Of a stretch of DNA of 64,000 nt, positions 1 to 9,611 are shown piece after piece. The position numbers were made by a program, and so were the translations under genes. The stretch's first letter is position 1, and each line of letters starts with the position of its first letter. The stretch comes from Mixta hanseatica (GTDB taxonomy: Bacteria; Pseudomonadota; Gammaproteobacteria; Enterobacterales; Enterobacteriaceae), in the NCBI RefSeq assembly GCF_023517775.1, contig NZ_CP082904.1, positions 930,001-994,000 on the forward strand, read 5' to 3'. The notes beneath the pieces were generated by a model that was not told where the DNA came from, did not search any database, and saw only the letters and a list, made by a program, of their open reading frames with translations.

Positions 1-477
1 TATTCATCTATTCAGGGTGGAGAGATTCGCTCGCGCGGCGTAGAGCTGGAAGCGAAAGCGGCGTTAACGGCCAATATCAATATGACCGCGTCTTACTCCT
101 ATACCGATGCGGAATACACCAAAGACACTACCATGAAAGGCAATACGCCGGAGCAGGTACCAAAGCATATGGCTTCGCTGTGGGGCGATTACACCTTTAA
201 TGAGGGGCCGTTAAGCGGCCTGACGCTGGGCACTGGTGGTCGTCTGATCGGTTCCAGCTATGGCGATCCGGCGAACAGCTTTAAAGTCGGCAGCGCCGCC
301 GTGGTCGATGCCGTGGTGAAATATGACCTTGGTCGTTTCGGCATGTACGGCTCCAGCTTAGCATTAAACGTTAACAACCTGCTGGACCGCGAATATGTCG
401 CCAGCTGCTTCCAAACCTACGGCTGTTTCTGGGGCGCGGAACGCCAGGTGGTTGCTACCGCAACATTCCGTTTCTAA
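1..477 (+). CDS. fhuA: Ferrichrome outer-membrane receptor FhuA, C-terminal part (5' truncated by window edge)
   Basis: The open frame runs from base 1 to the TAA at 475-477 and gives the last 158 residues of a TonB-dependent receptor beta-barrel. Visible features are alternating amphipathic strands, a late segment reading NLLDREYVASC, and a C-terminal aromatic ending in FRF as expected for BamA-dependent outer-membrane proteins. The family imports ferric hydroxamates (ferrichrome) across the outer membrane with energy from TonB. The identification rests on the fhuC, fhuD and fhuB genes directly downstream in the canonical order. The plug domain, TonB box, signal peptide and promoter lie outside the window. 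Confidence 0.9.
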   Translation, partial: YSSIQGGEIRSRGVELEAKAALTANINMTASYSYTDAEYTKDTTMKGNTPEQVPKHMASLWGDYTFNEGPLSGLTLGTGGRLIGSSYGDPANSFKVGSAAVVDAVVKYDLGRFGMYGSSLALNVNNLLDREYVASCFQTYGCFWGAERQVVATATFRF

Positions 478-489
478 ATCCATCCATCC

Positions 490-511
490 GGGCGCGGCTT
501 TGGTCGCGCCC
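490..511 (+). terminator. Hairpin between fhuA and fhuC (attenuator-like)
   Basis: A perfect 7-bp GC stem (GGGCGCG with CGCGCCC) closes an 8-base loop in the short fhuA-fhuC spacer. No T-run follows, so it more likely reduces read-through or protects the fhuA mRNA end than fully terminates. Confidence 0.45.
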
Positions 512-530
512 GTCACCGTTGAAGATAACC

Positions 531-1325
531 ATGTCACATCAGCTGTCACAGGAAACCACCTTCACGCTTGACCACGTCAGTTTTCGCGTCCCCGGACGTA
601 CGCTGCTGCATCCTCTCTCGCTCACCTTTCCCAGCGGTAAAGTGACCGGCCTTATTGGTCATAACGGCTCAGGGAAATCGACCCTGCTGAAAATGTTAGG
701 TCGCCATCAGTCCGCCAGCGAAGGCCGCGTGCTGTTAAATAGCAAGCCGCTGGAGGAATGGAACAGCAAAGCCTTTGCCCGTCAGGTCGCCTATTTACCG
801 CAGCATCTGCCGGCGGCGGAAGGCATGACGGTGCGCGAGCTGGTCGCGGTGGGGCGCTATCCGTGGCACGGCGCGCTGGGCCGCTATGGCGAAGAGGATC
901 GCCAGCGCGTAGAGGAGGCGATTGCGCTGGTAGGGCTGAAGCCCTTTGCGCAACGGCTGGTGGATAGCCTCTCCGGCGGGGAACGTCAACGCGCCTGGCT
1001 GGCGATGCTGGTGGCGCAGAACAGCCGCTGCCTGCTGCTTGATGAACCGACTTCGGCGCTGGATATCGCGCATCAGGTTGAGGTGCTGGCACTGATCCAG
1101 CGTCTTACTCAGCAGCGCGGGCTAACGGTGATTGCCGTTCTGCATGATATTAATATGGCGGCGCGCTATTGCGATTCACTGGTTGCGCTACGTGCCGGCG
1201 AGATGATTGCGCATGGCGCGCCGGCAGAAATTATGCACAGCGACGTGCTGGAGCGCATTTATAACATTCCGATGGGCATTCTGCCGCACCCGCAAGGCGG
1301 CGCGCCGGTCAGCTTTGTTTACTGA
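531..1325 (+). CDS. fhuC: Ferric hydroxamate ABC transporter ATP-binding protein FhuC
   Basis: This is the ATPase of the FhuCDB importer, which energises transport of ferrichrome-type siderophores through the inner membrane. At 264 residues it is typical in length. It shows Walker A GHNGSGKST at about 43-51, the ABC signature LSGGE at about 147-151 and Walker B LLLDEP at about 168-173, followed by the switch region with VLHDI. The C-terminus PVSFVY matches the E. coli protein. An in-frame TTG lies at 519, but the ATG at 531 gives the N-terminal length of known FhuC and is preferred. fhuD follows after 15 bp. Confidence 0.95.
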   Translation: MSHQLSQETTFTLDHVSFRVPGRTLLHPLSLTFPSGKVTGLIGHNGSGKSTLLKMLGRHQSASEGRVLLNSKPLEEWNSKAFARQVAYLPQHLPAAEGMTVRELVAVGRYPWHGALGRYGEEDRQRVEEAIALVGLKPFAQRLVDSLSGGERQRAWLAMLVAQNSRCLLLDEPTSALDIAHQVEVLALIQRLTQQRGLTVIAVLHDINMAARYCDSLVALRAGEMIAHGAPAEIMHSDVLERIYNIPMGILPHPQGGAPVSFVY

Positions 1326-1340
1326 TACAAGGATGTGGCT

Positions 1341-2216
1341 ATGCTGCCAATAACTCGTCGTCGCCTGCTTGCCGCTATGGCGCTCTCTCCGCTGCTTTGG
1401 CAGCAAACGCTGCGAGCCGAAACGCTTGATGCCAGTCGGATCGTCGCCCTTGAGTGGTTGCCCATCGAATTGATGATGGCGCTGGACGTGGTGCCGATGG
1501 CCGCCGCCGAACTCTTTAACTATCGCGACTGGGTCGGTAAGCCTGAACTGCCCACCAGCGTGATAGACGTCGGGCTGCGTACCGAGCCAAACCTTGAACT
1601 GCTGACGCAGCTCAAACCCTCCCTGATCCTTTACTCCAGCGGCTACGGCCCTTCGCCGCAGACCTTATCGCGTATCGCTCCCAGCCAGGGATTCGCCTTT
1701 AACAACGGTGACGGCAAACCGCTCTCGGCGGCGCGCCAGTCGCTGGCGCAGCTGGCGCAGCGCATCGGCAAAGAACCGCAGGCGCAGGCCCATCTTCAGA
1801 TGTTTGATGATTTTATTGCCGCTACGCGCGCGCGTCTGGCGCCGCGTGCGGCAAAGCCGTTACTGCTGATGTCCCTGATTGATAAAGGCCACGCCATTGT
1901 GTTTGGTAAAGGCAGCCTGTTTTTAGAGGTGATGCAGAACCTGGGCTTGCAAAACGCCTGGCTCGGCGAGACCAACTTCTGGGGCAGCGCGGTGATAGGC
2001 ATCGAACGTCTGGCGACCATTCATGATGCGCAGGTCATCTGCCTGAGCCATGGGGATGAAAGGTTAATGCAGCAGGTGGCGGCGACCGAACTTTGGCAAT
2101 CGTTACCTTTTGTGCGTCAGCGGCGCTTTACCCGTGCGCCGACCGTCTGGTTTTATGGCGCCACGCTCTCGGCGATGGAATTTTGCCGTATTCTCGATAA
2201 CGTACTGGAGGCATGA
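1341..2216 (+). CDS. fhuD: Ferric hydroxamate periplasmic binding protein FhuD
   Basis: This periplasmic solute-binding protein of 291 residues delivers Fe(III)-hydroxamates to FhuBC. The N-terminus has consecutive arginines (TRRRLL) before a hydrophobic stretch, as in E. coli FhuD. Conserved landmarks are IVALEWLPIELM, DVGLRTEPNLELL, GETNFWGS and VWFYGATLSAM. The ATG at 1341 is chosen because an AAGG box sits at 1329-1332; a GTG at 1335 is also in frame. The 3' end overlaps fhuB by 4 bp, indicating translational coupling. Confidence 0.94.
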   Translation: MLPITRRRLLAAMALSPLLWQQTLRAETLDASRIVALEWLPIELMMALDVVPMAAAELFNYRDWVGKPELPTSVIDVGLRTEPNLELLTQLKPSLILYSSGYGPSPQTLSRIAPSQGFAFNNGDGKPLSAARQSLAQLAQRIGKEPQAQAHLQMFDDFIAATRARLAPRAAKPLLLMSLIDKGHAIVFGKGSLFLEVMQNLGLQNAWLGETNFWGSAVIGIERLATIHDAQVICLSHGDERLMQQVAATELWQSLPFVRQRRFTRAPTVWFYGATLSAMEFCRILDNVLEA

Positions 2217-4198
2217 TGCGTAGGCGTTTCGCTTTTCCGGTGATGCTAATCGGCGCGCTGTTCATGGGCGCGCTGGCGTTAACCGGCCTGAACTTCACTC
2301 ATCATCTGTCGCAGCAGCAGTGGCTGAATGCGTTACTGCAGCCGGACCATACGAATATCGATCAGATGGTATTTCACTTTAGCCTGCTGCCGCGGCTGGC
2401 GGTGGCGCTGCTGGCCGGGGCCGGACTGGGGCTGGTAGGCGTGCTGTTCCAACAGGTATTGCGCAACCCGCTGGCGGAACCGACTACGCTGGGCGTGGCG
2501 AGCGGCGCCCAGCTTGGCATTACGGTGGCGACGCTATGGGCTTTGCCTGGCGGGATGTTCACGCAACAGATTGCCGCGCTAACCGGCGCGGTGAGCATTG
2601 GCCTGCTGGTGTTTGGCATCGCCTGGGGCAAGCGGCTGTCGCCGGTGACCCTGATCCTTGCTGGGCTGGTAATGAGCCTGTACTGCGGCGCGGTTAATCA
2701 GATCTTCGCTATTTTTAATCACGATCAGCTGCAAAACCTCTTTTTGTGGAGCACCGGTTCCTTAAGCCAGCAGGACTGGGGCAACGTAACCTTTTTGCTG
2801 CCGCGCCTGCTGCTGGGCTTTGCGTTAGCCTTGCTGCTGAGGCGGCCGCTGACGGTGCTGGGGCTGGATGATGGCGTAGCCAAAAATCTGGGTATGGCGC
2901 TGTCGCTGGTGCGGCTGGCGGCGCTGGGCCTGGCGATTATTCTGAGCGGCATGCTGGTGAATGCTGTCGGTATCATCGCCTTTATCGCTCTGTTTTCACC
3001 GCTGATGGCGAAACTGCTGGGCGCACGCCGTCTGGTTAGCCGCATGTTGCTGGCTCCGCTGCTGGGCGCGCTGCTGCTTTGGCTGGCGGACCAGTGCGTA
3101 ATTTGGCTGACTGATAACTGGCGTGAAGTTTCCACCGGCACCTTAACGGCGCTGGTCGGCGCGCCAATCCTGCTGTGGCTGCTGCCGCGCCTGCGGACCG
3201 GCACAGTACCGCCGCCGCAAAGCCTGGGCGATCGCGTGCCTGCGGAGCGTCAGCATGTGCTGCTGTGGGTGCTGGCGGCGCTTGGCGTGCTGCTGCTATT
3301 GGCGGTGACCGCGTTGTCGCTGGGGCGCGATGCGCACGGCTGGCTGTGGGCAAGCGGCGATCTCTGGCATCAGTTGCAGACGTGGCGTGCGCCGCGGATG
3401 GTCGCCGCGCTGGCGGCGGGCGTCATGCTGGGCGTGGCGGGCAGCCTGATCCAGCGTCTGACCGGCAACCCGATGGCCAGTCCGGAAGTGCTGGGCATTA
3501 GCTCCGGAGCCGCCTGCGGCGTAGTGCTGATGCTGTTTCTGGTGCCGGGCGACGCCTTTGCCTGGTTGTTGCCGGCCGGCAGTCTCGGCGCGGCGGTAAC
3601 GTTGATGCTGATTATGCTGGTCGCCGGGCGCGGCGGTTTTTCACCGGAGCGTATGCTGCTGGCGGGCATGGCCTTCAGCACCGCCTTTACCACCTTACTG
3701 GCGATGCTGCTGGCCAGCGGCGATCCGCGCATGGCGCAGCTGCTAAGCTGGATATCGGGTTCCACCTACGGCGTGGACGCAGGGCAGGCGCTACGTACCG
3801 CGCTGGTAGCGGTGGCGCTGGTGACGATAGCGCCGTTCGCCAGCCGCTGGCTGACTATTTTGCCGCTGGGAAGCGCTACGGCGCGTTCAATTGGCGTGGC
3901 GCTGATGCCGGCGCGCCTGTGCCTGTTACTGCTGGCCGCCGCGCTGACCGCCGCCGCGACGCTGACCATCGGGCCGTTAAGTTTTATTGGCCTGATGGCG
4001 CCGCATATCGCAAGGATGCTGGGGTTCCGACGGGCGCTGCCGCAGATGGTGGTTGCCGCGTTAATGGGCGGTGGCTTGATGATTGTTGCCGACTGGGGCG
4101 GCAGAATGGCGGCGTTTCCGAATCAGATCCCGGCAGGATTACTGGCAACTTTTATCGGCGCGCCTTACTTTGTCTGGCTGCTGCGAAAGGTAAAATAA
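2213..4198 (+). CDS. fhuB: Ferric hydroxamate inner-membrane permease FhuB
   Basis: This is the double-length FecCD-type permease that forms the membrane channel of the ferrichrome importer. At 661 residues it is a tandem fusion of two homologous ten-helix halves, the usual FhuB architecture. Each half carries an NP(L/M)A segment (RNPLAEPTTLGVASGA and GNPMASPEVLGISSGA). The FecCD motif GxxxFIGLMAPHIARM is present in the second half. The start lies in an ATGATG that overlaps the fhuD stop. It ends the operon just before a strong hairpin. Confidence 0.96.
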   Translation: MMRRRFAFPVMLIGALFMGALALTGLNFTHHLSQQQWLNALLQPDHTNIDQMVFHFSLLPRLAVALLAGAGLGLVGVLFQQVLRNPLAEPTTLGVASGAQLGITVATLWALPGGMFTQQIAALTGAVSIGLLVFGIAWGKRLSPVTLILAGLVMSLYCGAVNQIFAIFNHDQLQNLFLWSTGSLSQQDWGNVTFLLPRLLLGFALALLLRRPLTVLGLDDGVAKNLGMALSLVRLAALGLAIILSGMLVNAVGIIAFIALFSPLMAKLLGARRLVSRMLLAPLLGALLLWLADQCVIWLTDNWREVSTGTLTALVGAPILLWLLPRLRTGTVPPPQSLGDRVPAERQHVLLWVLAALGVLLLLAVTALSLGRDAHGWLWASGDLWHQLQTWRAPRMVAALAAGVMLGVAGSLIQRLTGNPMASPEVLGISSGAACGVVLMLFLVPGDAFAWLLPAGSLGAAVTLMLIMLVAGRGGFSPERMLLAGMAFSTAFTTLLAMLLASGDPRMAQLLSWISGSTYGVDAGQALRTALVAVALVTIAPFASRWLTILPLGSATARSIGVALMPARLCLLLLAAALTAAATLTIGPLSFIGLMAPHIARMLGFRRALPQMVVAALMGGGLMIVADWGGRMAAFPNQIPAGLLATFIGAPYFVWLLRKVK

Positions 4199-4200
4199 TA

Positions 4201-4224
4201 AACGGGCGCCGCAGGGCGCCCGTT
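4201..4224. terminator. Bidirectional terminator between fhuB and hemL
   Basis: A perfect 10-bp stem (AACGGGCGCC with GGCGCCCGTT) has a 4-base loop. On the minus strand it is followed by a T-rich stretch (TATTATTTTA), so it should end hemL transcripts; it also closes the fhu operon. Confidence 0.75.
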
Positions 4225-4265
4225 AACGTTTAATCCAGGCTGGCTAAGCCGCTGGCGGTCAATCC

Positions 4266-5546
4266 TTACAAACGCGCGAAGCTGCGACGCGCCGCATCCA
4301 CGGTGCGCTGAATATCTTCAGCACTATGCGCCAGCGACATAAAGCCCGCTTCAAACGCCGACGGCGCCAGGTAAACCCCTTCTTCCAGCATCAGATGGAA
4401 GAAGCGCTTAAAGCGCTCGGTATCACAACGCGTCACATCGTCATAGCAGGTCACTTCTGCCGCATCGGTAAAGAACAGGCCGAACATGCCGCCGACGTGA
4501 TTAACCACCAGCGGGATATTTTCCGCCTGCGCCGCCGCGCGTAACCCCTGCGCCAGCTGGGTTGTCAGCTCGGTCAGCGTGGCGTGCGTGCCGGGCTGCG
4601 CAATTTCTGTCAGGCAGGCGTAACCAGCCGCCATAGCGATCGGGTTGCCGGAAAGCGTACCCGCCTGATACACCGGACCGGTCGGCGCCAGCGCTTCCAT
4701 CACGTCACGGCGTCCACCGAACGCACCTACCGGCATCCCGCCGCCGATAATCTTACCCAGGCAGGTCAGATCCGGCGTTACGCCATAGTGCGCCTGAGCG
4801 CCGCCCAGCGCCACACGGAAGCCGGTCATCACTTCATCGATAATCAGCAGCGCGCCAAACTCATCGCACAGCGCGCGCAGGCCCGGCAGGAAATCTGGCT
4901 GCGGCGGAATACAGTTCATATTGCCCGCTACCGGCTCTACGATAATGCAGGCGATCTCATGCGGATATTGTTCAAACGCCGCGCGCACCGATGCCAGATC
5001 GTTATAGGTGCAGGTCAGGGTGTGCTTAGCGAAATCCGCCGGAACGCCGGGCGAATTTGGTTGGCCGAGCGTCAGCGCGCCGGAACCGGCTTTGACCAGC
5101 AGGCAGTCAGCATGGCCATGATAGCAGCCTTCAAATTTAATAATTTTATCGCGCTGGGTGAAGCCGCGCGCCAGACGAATGGCGCTCATGGTCGCTTCGG
5201 TGCCGGAGTTTACCATCCGTACCATTTCCATTGACGGCACCAGTTCGCACACCAGTTCCGCCATCTTCACTTCCATCTCTGTCGGCGCGCCAAAGCTTAA
5301 GCCGCGCTCCGCCGCTTCGATAACTGCGCTGCGGATCGCTGGATGATTATGGCCCAACACCATCGGGCCCCAGGAACCTACATAGTCGATATAGGCTTTG
5401 CCATCGGCATCGTACAGCCAGGCGCCATCGGCACGCTCAATAAATAACGGGACGCCGCCGACGCCGGTAAAGGCGCGTACCGGCGAATTCACGCCGCCGG
5501 GAATGGAACGCTGCGCCTGCTGATACAGGTTTTCGGACTTACTCAT
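4266..5546 (-). CDS. hemL: Glutamate-1-semialdehyde 2,1-aminomutase
   Basis: This PLP enzyme converts glutamate-1-semialdehyde to 5-aminolevulinate, the last step of C5-pathway tetrapyrrole precursor synthesis. It has 426 residues, normal for the family. The PLP lysine is K265 in the motif [16 protein letters not shown], with the cofactor-binding DEV at about 237-239 and GCYHGH at about 140-145. Its location between fhuB and clcA is the same as in E. coli. It is transcribed as a single gene toward the shared terminator. Confidence 0.97.
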   Translation of the reverse strand: MSKSENLYQQAQRSIPGGVNSPVRAFTGVGGVPLFIERADGAWLYDADGKAYIDYVGSWGPMVLGHNHPAIRSAVIEAAERGLSFGAPTEMEVKMAELVCELVPSMEMVRMVNSGTEATMSAIRLARGFTQRDKIIKFEGCYHGHADCLLVKAGSGALTLGQPNSPGVPADFAKHTLTCTYNDLASVRAAFEQYPHEIACIIVEPVAGNMNCIPPQPDFLPGLRALCDEFGALLIIDEVMTGFRVALGGAQAHYGVTPDLTCLGKIIGGGMPVGAFGGRRDVMEALAPTGPVYQAGTLSGNPIAMAAGYACLTEIAQPGTHATLTELTTQLAQGLRAAAQAENIPLVVNHVGGMFGLFFTDAAEVTCYDDVTRCDTERFKRFFHLMLEEGVYLAPSAFEAGFMSLAHSAEDIQRTVDAARRSFARL

Positions 5547-5765
5547 TAATCGGCTCCTGAATGAAAGAAAAACCCGGCTATTCTACGGGAACTTAGGGGT
5601 GCGTTGAAGGCGCGCAGCAGAGATTGATAACAAAGTATCTGGCTTTGCCGACCTTTACTGGCCTGCGCGCCGGCAACAGGAGTATTACCCAGAATGGCAT
5701 TTTTTGCCCCTGCACAGGGTGCGGCGTATGATAACGGACTTCATTAACTTCCTGATGTGAGCGTT

Positions 5766-7184
5766 ATGAATCAAACACCCACTTCCACCGAGCAACTGCA
5801 TGTCATTCCTCTGCGTCGTACCGATTTTCTGCGGATGCTGCTGCGCCGTGATAAAACGCCCGTGGCGATTCTAATTGTCGCCGGTATCGTCGGCACGCTG
5901 GCCGGGCTGGTTGGGGTGGCCTTTGAGAAAGCGGTAACGGCGGTGCAGGCCTGGCGTCTGGGCGTGGTTGCCAGCACCGGAGATCATTTATGGCTGGCCT
6001 TCCCGCTGGCCTTTTTATTGTCCGCAGTACTGGCCGCCTTTGGCTACTGGCTGGTGCGTCGCTTTGCGCCAGAGGCGGGCGGTTCCGGCATTCCGGAAAT
6101 TGAAGGCGCGCTGGAAGAGCTGCGTCCGGTCCGCTGGTGGCGCGTTATTCCGGTTAAATTCCTCGGCGGTATGGGCACGCTGGGGGCCGGCATGGTCCTG
6201 GGCAGAGAAGGGCCCACGGTACAGCTGGGCGGTAATGTCGGACGTATGGTGCTGGATCTATTTCGCATGCGCAGCGCTGAAGCGCGCCACTCGCTGCTGG
6301 CTACCGGGGCGGCCGCCGGGCTTTCCGCCGCCTTTAATGCGCCGCTGGCCGGTATCCTGTTTATCATCGAAGAGATGCGTTTGCAGTTTCGCTACAGCCT
6401 GATTTCTATTAAGGCGGTATTTATCGGCGTCATTATGTCGAGCGTGGTGTTTCGCTATTTTAATGGCGAACATGCGGTGATCGCTGTCGGCAAACTGGCG
6501 AGCGCGCCCATCAATACGCTGTGGCTCTATCTGCTGCTGGGCATGCTGTTTGGCGTTGTCGGCGTGTTGTTTAACCGGCTGATTTTTATGACTCAGGACT
6601 TTTTTCAGCGGCTGCACGGCGGCGTGATGAAAAAAGCGCTGATTATCGGGGCGCTGCTCGGCGGCCTGTGCGGTATTCTGGCAGTGATTAAACCAGAAGC
6701 GGCGGGCGGCGGATTCAGTCTGATTCCCATCGCGGCGGCAGGGCACTATACGGTAGGGATGCTATTGTTTATTTTTATCGCGCGCGTGATCACCACGCTG
6801 CTGTGCTTTAGCTCGGGCGCGCCGGGCGGTATCTTTGCGCCGATGCTGGCTCTGGGGACGCTGTTGGGCACTGCTTTCGGCATGGCCAGCGCCACTTTAC
6901 TGCCTTCATTAACGCTCGATCCGGGCACCTTTGCCATTGCCGGAATGGGCGCGCTGTTTGCTGCTTCCGTGCGTGCGCCGTTGACCGGCATCGTGCTGGT
7001 GCTGGAGATGACCGATAATTATCAGCTAATTTTACCGATGATTATTACCTGCCTCGGCGCGACGCTGCTGGCGCAGTTCCTCGGCGGCAAGCCGCTTTAC
7101 TCCTCGCTGTTAGCCAGGACACTGGCGAAGCAGCAGGCGCAGCAGGATGAGGAAAAGGCACAGAGTGCGAGGGCGGATACTTGA
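5766..7184 (+). CDS. clcA: H+/Cl- exchange transporter ClcA
   Basis: This CLC-family antiporter exchanges two chloride ions for one proton and supports acid resistance. With the ATG at 5766 it has 472 residues. The chloride-filter motif GSGIPE is at 106-111, the gating glutamate in GREGP is E148 and the internal proton glutamate in IIEE is E203, the same positions as E. coli ClcA. All are intact, so the protein should be an exchanger rather than a channel. A GTG at 5757 is also in frame but has no better ribosome site. erpA starts 79 bp downstream. Confidence 0.95.
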   Translation: MNQTPTSTEQLHVIPLRRTDFLRMLLRRDKTPVAILIVAGIVGTLAGLVGVAFEKAVTAVQAWRLGVVASTGDHLWLAFPLAFLLSAVLAAFGYWLVRRFAPEAGGSGIPEIEGALEELRPVRWWRVIPVKFLGGMGTLGAGMVLGREGPTVQLGGNVGRMVLDLFRMRSAEARHSLLATGAAAGLSAAFNAPLAGILFIIEEMRLQFRYSLISIKAVFIGVIMSSVVFRYFNGEHAVIAVGKLASAPINTLWLYLLLGMLFGVVGVLFNRLIFMTQDFFQRLHGGVMKKALIIGALLGGLCGILAVIKPEAAGGGFSLIPIAAAGHYTVGMLLFIFIARVITTLLCFSSGAPGGIFAPMLALGTLLGTAFGMASATLLPSLTLDPGTFAIAGMGALFAASVRAPLTGIVLVLEMTDNYQLILPMIITCLGATLLAQFLGGKPLYSSLLARTLAKQQAQQDEEKAQSARADT

Positions 7185-7263
7185 TTGCTGCACCAGGCTA
7201 TTAGATAATATTGACAAGCGCGGCCATTTCTGGCCTGGGCCGGAACAATTGCGGAGTGTTTCA

Positions 7264-7611
7264 ATGAGTGATGAAGTAGCAGCACTGCCGCTGCAATTTA
7301 CCGAGGCGGCAGCCAGTAAGGTGAAAACCCTGATTGCTGATGAAGACAATCCCGATCTGAAACTGCGGGTTTATATTACCGGCGGCGGTTGCAGTGGTTT
7401 TCAGTACGGCTTTACCTTCGATGATAAAATCAACGACGGCGATATGACCATTGAGAAATCAGGCGTTTCGCTGGTGGTGGATCCGATGAGCCTTCAATAC
7501 CTGGTCGGTGGCGCGGTGGATTATACCGAAGGTCTGGAAGGTTCCCGTTTTATTGTCACCAATCCGAATGCTAAAACCACCTGTGGCTGTGGTTCTTCCT
7601 TCAGCATCTGA
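7264..7611 (+). CDS. erpA: Iron-sulfur cluster insertion protein ErpA
   Basis: This A-type Fe-S carrier of 115 residues delivers clusters to apoproteins, including the isoprenoid enzymes IspG/IspH. The three ligand cysteines are present: C43 in GGGCSGF and C107/C109 in CGCG near the C-terminus. The ATG at 7264 follows a GGAG box about 8 bases upstream; a longer in-frame extension to 7147 overlaps clcA and has no support. A strong terminator follows. Confidence 0.96.
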   Translation: MSDEVAALPLQFTEAAASKVKTLIADEDNPDLKLRVYITGGGCSGFQYGFTFDDKINDGDMTIEKSGVSLVVDPMSLQYLVGGAVDYTEGLEGSRFIVTNPNAKTTCGCGSSFSI

Positions 7612-7619
7612 CAACAGAG

Positions 7620-7653
7620 CGTGCTTTACGTCCTGTAAAGCACGTTGATTTTT
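7620..7653 (+). terminator. Terminator after erpA
   Basis: A 10-bp perfect stem (CGTGCTTTAC with GTAAAGCACG), a 5-base loop and a trailing TTGATTTTT make a standard intrinsic terminator. Confidence 0.85.
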
Positions 7654-7654
7654 C

Positions 7655-7906
7655 CTACCATTCAACGGTAATCAAACGCGTTTCCTGGCGAATCTTCGCA
7701 TCCTGTTGCAGCGTAGTGGTGGTCACTTTCGGTTGCGCGGAGGGCTGCTGGCCGCAGTCCACCGCCGGCTGGCCGCGGATTGGCGCTTGCCCGTCGATTT
7801 CGCACTGCTTATAAATAGTCAACCTGACATCTATGCTGCCGGAAATTGTCGCCGCGCAGACGCTTCCCGTCATCAATAGCCCACAGGCAAAGAGAAGGAT
7901 TTTCAT
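7655..7906 (-). CDS. Small secreted protein of unknown function
   Basis: This 83-residue protein begins with a clear signal peptide (MKILLFACGLLMTGSVCA) with probable cleavage after VCA, leaving a mature part of about 65 residues. The mature part has two cysteines (in KQCEID and VDCGQQ), suggesting a periplasmic disulfide. A gene at this place between erpA and btuF is not part of the E. coli map. The N-terminus after cleavage (TISGSIDVRLTIYKQC) vaguely recalls spore-coat-U/fimbrial-type domains, but this is too weak to assign. A ribosome site is seen just before the ATG (AGGACAAACC). It ends only 2 bp from the erpA terminator. Confidence 0.6.
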   Translation of the reverse strand: MKILLFACGLLMTGSVCAATISGSIDVRLTIYKQCEIDGQAPIRGQPAVDCGQQPSAQPKVTTTTLQQDAKIRQETRLITVEW

Positions 7907-8011
7907 GGTTTGTCCTGGTGTTAAACGCGCTTAACGCGCAGCAAAACCGGCGACCTTTATTTTTTGGCCGCTCGGTAAAACAGCTATCGGTATAAAAAAC
8001 GAAACCTTTAA

Positions 8012-8815
8012 TTAATGTTTGTCGGGCTGTAACGCCTGACACAGTTTTTCCGCCGCCAGCACGCTGCGTGGACCGGGACGACTCAGCCAGTCTTCCGGTA
8101 TCGCCACCACTGGCACCGACAGCTGCGGCTGCCAGAAACGCCCGATCTGAGCGGCGGCATGGCTGTCGCCAGGAATAACGATCATATCGGGATGGCGCGC
8201 CAGCACCTGCTCGCGGCTGACCTGCGGCCAGGGCGCCGCGCTGGCCGCAAAGATATTTTCACCGCCGCACAGCGTCAGCAGCTGGTTTTGTAAGGTCGCG
8301 CGCGCGGCGGTAAATAGCGGTTGCTGACCAAACTGTAAAAATACGCGTCGATGGGTGGGGTTGGCATAGCGCTGGCGCAACGCCGCAAAACGCGCGGCCA
8401 GATCCTCTGCGGCGCGATGCGCCTGTTGCGGGGCAGGACTCCACGCCGCCAGCTGATGCAGCGCGGCGACAATGCTATCAACCGAGTTGGGATCCAGCCA
8501 GATAACCTCTACGCCCAATGCCCGCAGCTGATCAATTTGCCGCTGCGGGGAACCGCCGCGCCATGCTAACACCAGATCCGGCTTGAGCGCCAGGATGCGC
8601 TCCAGCTTAATGCCTTGCCAGTTGGCGACCTGCTCCAGCGACTTTGCCTCTGGTGGGTAATCGGACCAGGCGCTAACCGCCACCGGCGTAATGCCGGCGG
8701 CAAAGGCGAGTTCGGTAAGATGCGGCGCCAGCGTGATCACGCGCGGCGCGCCGACTGCCAGCGCCAGGCTGGAAAACAACCAGAGCGCCAGCAGGCAGAT
8801 AACGTGTTTAGCCAC
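8012..8815 (-). CDS. btuF: Vitamin B12 periplasmic binding protein BtuF
   Basis: This periplasmic protein captures cobalamin and delivers it to the BtuCD importer. The GTG at 8815 gives 267 residues with a signal peptide (hydrophobic [13 protein letters not shown], then APRVITL). Conserved class III binding-protein landmarks are [34 protein letters not shown] and [14 protein letters not shown]. The start codon overlaps the mtn stop, the same arrangement as in E. coli, which supports this start over upstream in-frame codons. Confidence 0.93.
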   Translation of the reverse strand: MAKHVICLLALWLFSSLALAVGAPRVITLAPHLTELAFAAGITPVAVSAWSDYPPEAKSLEQVANWQGIKLERILALKPDLVLAWRGGSPQRQIDQLRALGVEVIWLDPNSVDSIVAALHQLAAWSPAPQQAHRAAEDLAARFAALRQRYANPTHRRVFLQFGQQPLFTAARATLQNQLLTLCGGENIFAASAAPWPQVSREQVLARHPDMIVIPGDSHAAAQIGRFWQPQLSVPVVAIPEDWLSRPGPRSVLAAEKLCQALQPDKH

Positions 8816-9506
8816 GCGCCAGGTTGCCCAGCAGCGTTTCCACCAGCAGCGAAGATTGTTTAGCCGCGACGCTAAGGAACTCTTCAAAGCTAAGATGGGA
8901 TTCCTGATCGGCAACGTCCGAGATGGCACGGATCACCACAAACGGCGTGGCGAACTGATGGCAAACGTGGCCGATGGCCGTAGCTTCCATTTCCACAGCG
9001 ATCGCCTGTGGGAAGGTGGCACGAATACGCGCCAGCGGTTCTGCGCCGTTGATAAAGGCGTCGCCGCTAACCACCAGACCGCGTACCGCATGCAGATTCA
9101 GCTGGCTAATGCACGCTTCTGCGGCGGCAATCAGCGAGGCGTCCGCCGGGAAAGCGGCCGGGCAGCCCGCCATTTGGCCTGGCTCATAACCGAAGGCGGT
9201 GACGTCCGCATCGTGATAGCGCACTTCGTCTGAGACCACGATATCGCCTACCTTCAGCGAGGAGGCCAGCCCGCCCGCCGAACCGGTATTGATAATAAAG
9301 TCAGGGCGGCAGTGCTCCAGCAGCAGCGCGGTGCCCAACGCGGCAGAAACTTTACCGATCCCTGATTTCAACAGCGCCACTTCCACGCCGTTCAGCGTGC
9401 CGGTATAAATTTCACAGCCGGCGACAGAAATCGTCTGACGGTTTTCAATTTTATCGCGCAGCAGTGTGACTTCCTGCTCCATTGCACCAATAATGCCTGC
9501 TTTCAT
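8808..9506 (-). CDS. mtn: 5'-methylthioadenosine/S-adenosylhomocysteine nucleosidase
   Basis: This enzyme hydrolyses MTA, SAH and 5'-deoxyadenosine to adenine and the thioribose product, feeding methionine salvage and AI-2 synthesis. It has 232 residues from the ATG at 9506. Catalytic elements are visible: E12 in [12 protein letters not shown], the [11 protein letters not shown] substrate motif and the RAISDVAD catalytic aspartate segment. The gene overlaps btuF by 8 bp and diverges from dgt. A longer frame to 9704 is not supported by family alignment. Confidence 0.96.
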   Translation of the reverse strand: MKAGIIGAMEQEVTLLRDKIENRQTISVAGCEIYTGTLNGVEVALLKSGIGKVSAALGTALLLEHCRPDFIINTGSAGGLASSLKVGDIVVSDEVRYHDADVTAFGYEPGQMAGCPAAFPADASLIAAAEACISQLNLHAVRGLVVSGDAFINGAEPLARIRATFPQAIAVEMEATAIGHVCHQFATPFVVIRAISDVADQESHLSFEEFLSVAAKQSSLLVETLLGNLARG

Positions 9507-9611
9507 AGGGTTACTCGCTAAGTAATTAAAGTGGAATTCAGCGTTTGAACTGTTGCATAGTCTATCACAGGCCCACGGCAAGATGTTTTCATGCAGAAAC
9601 AAGGGGAATCG

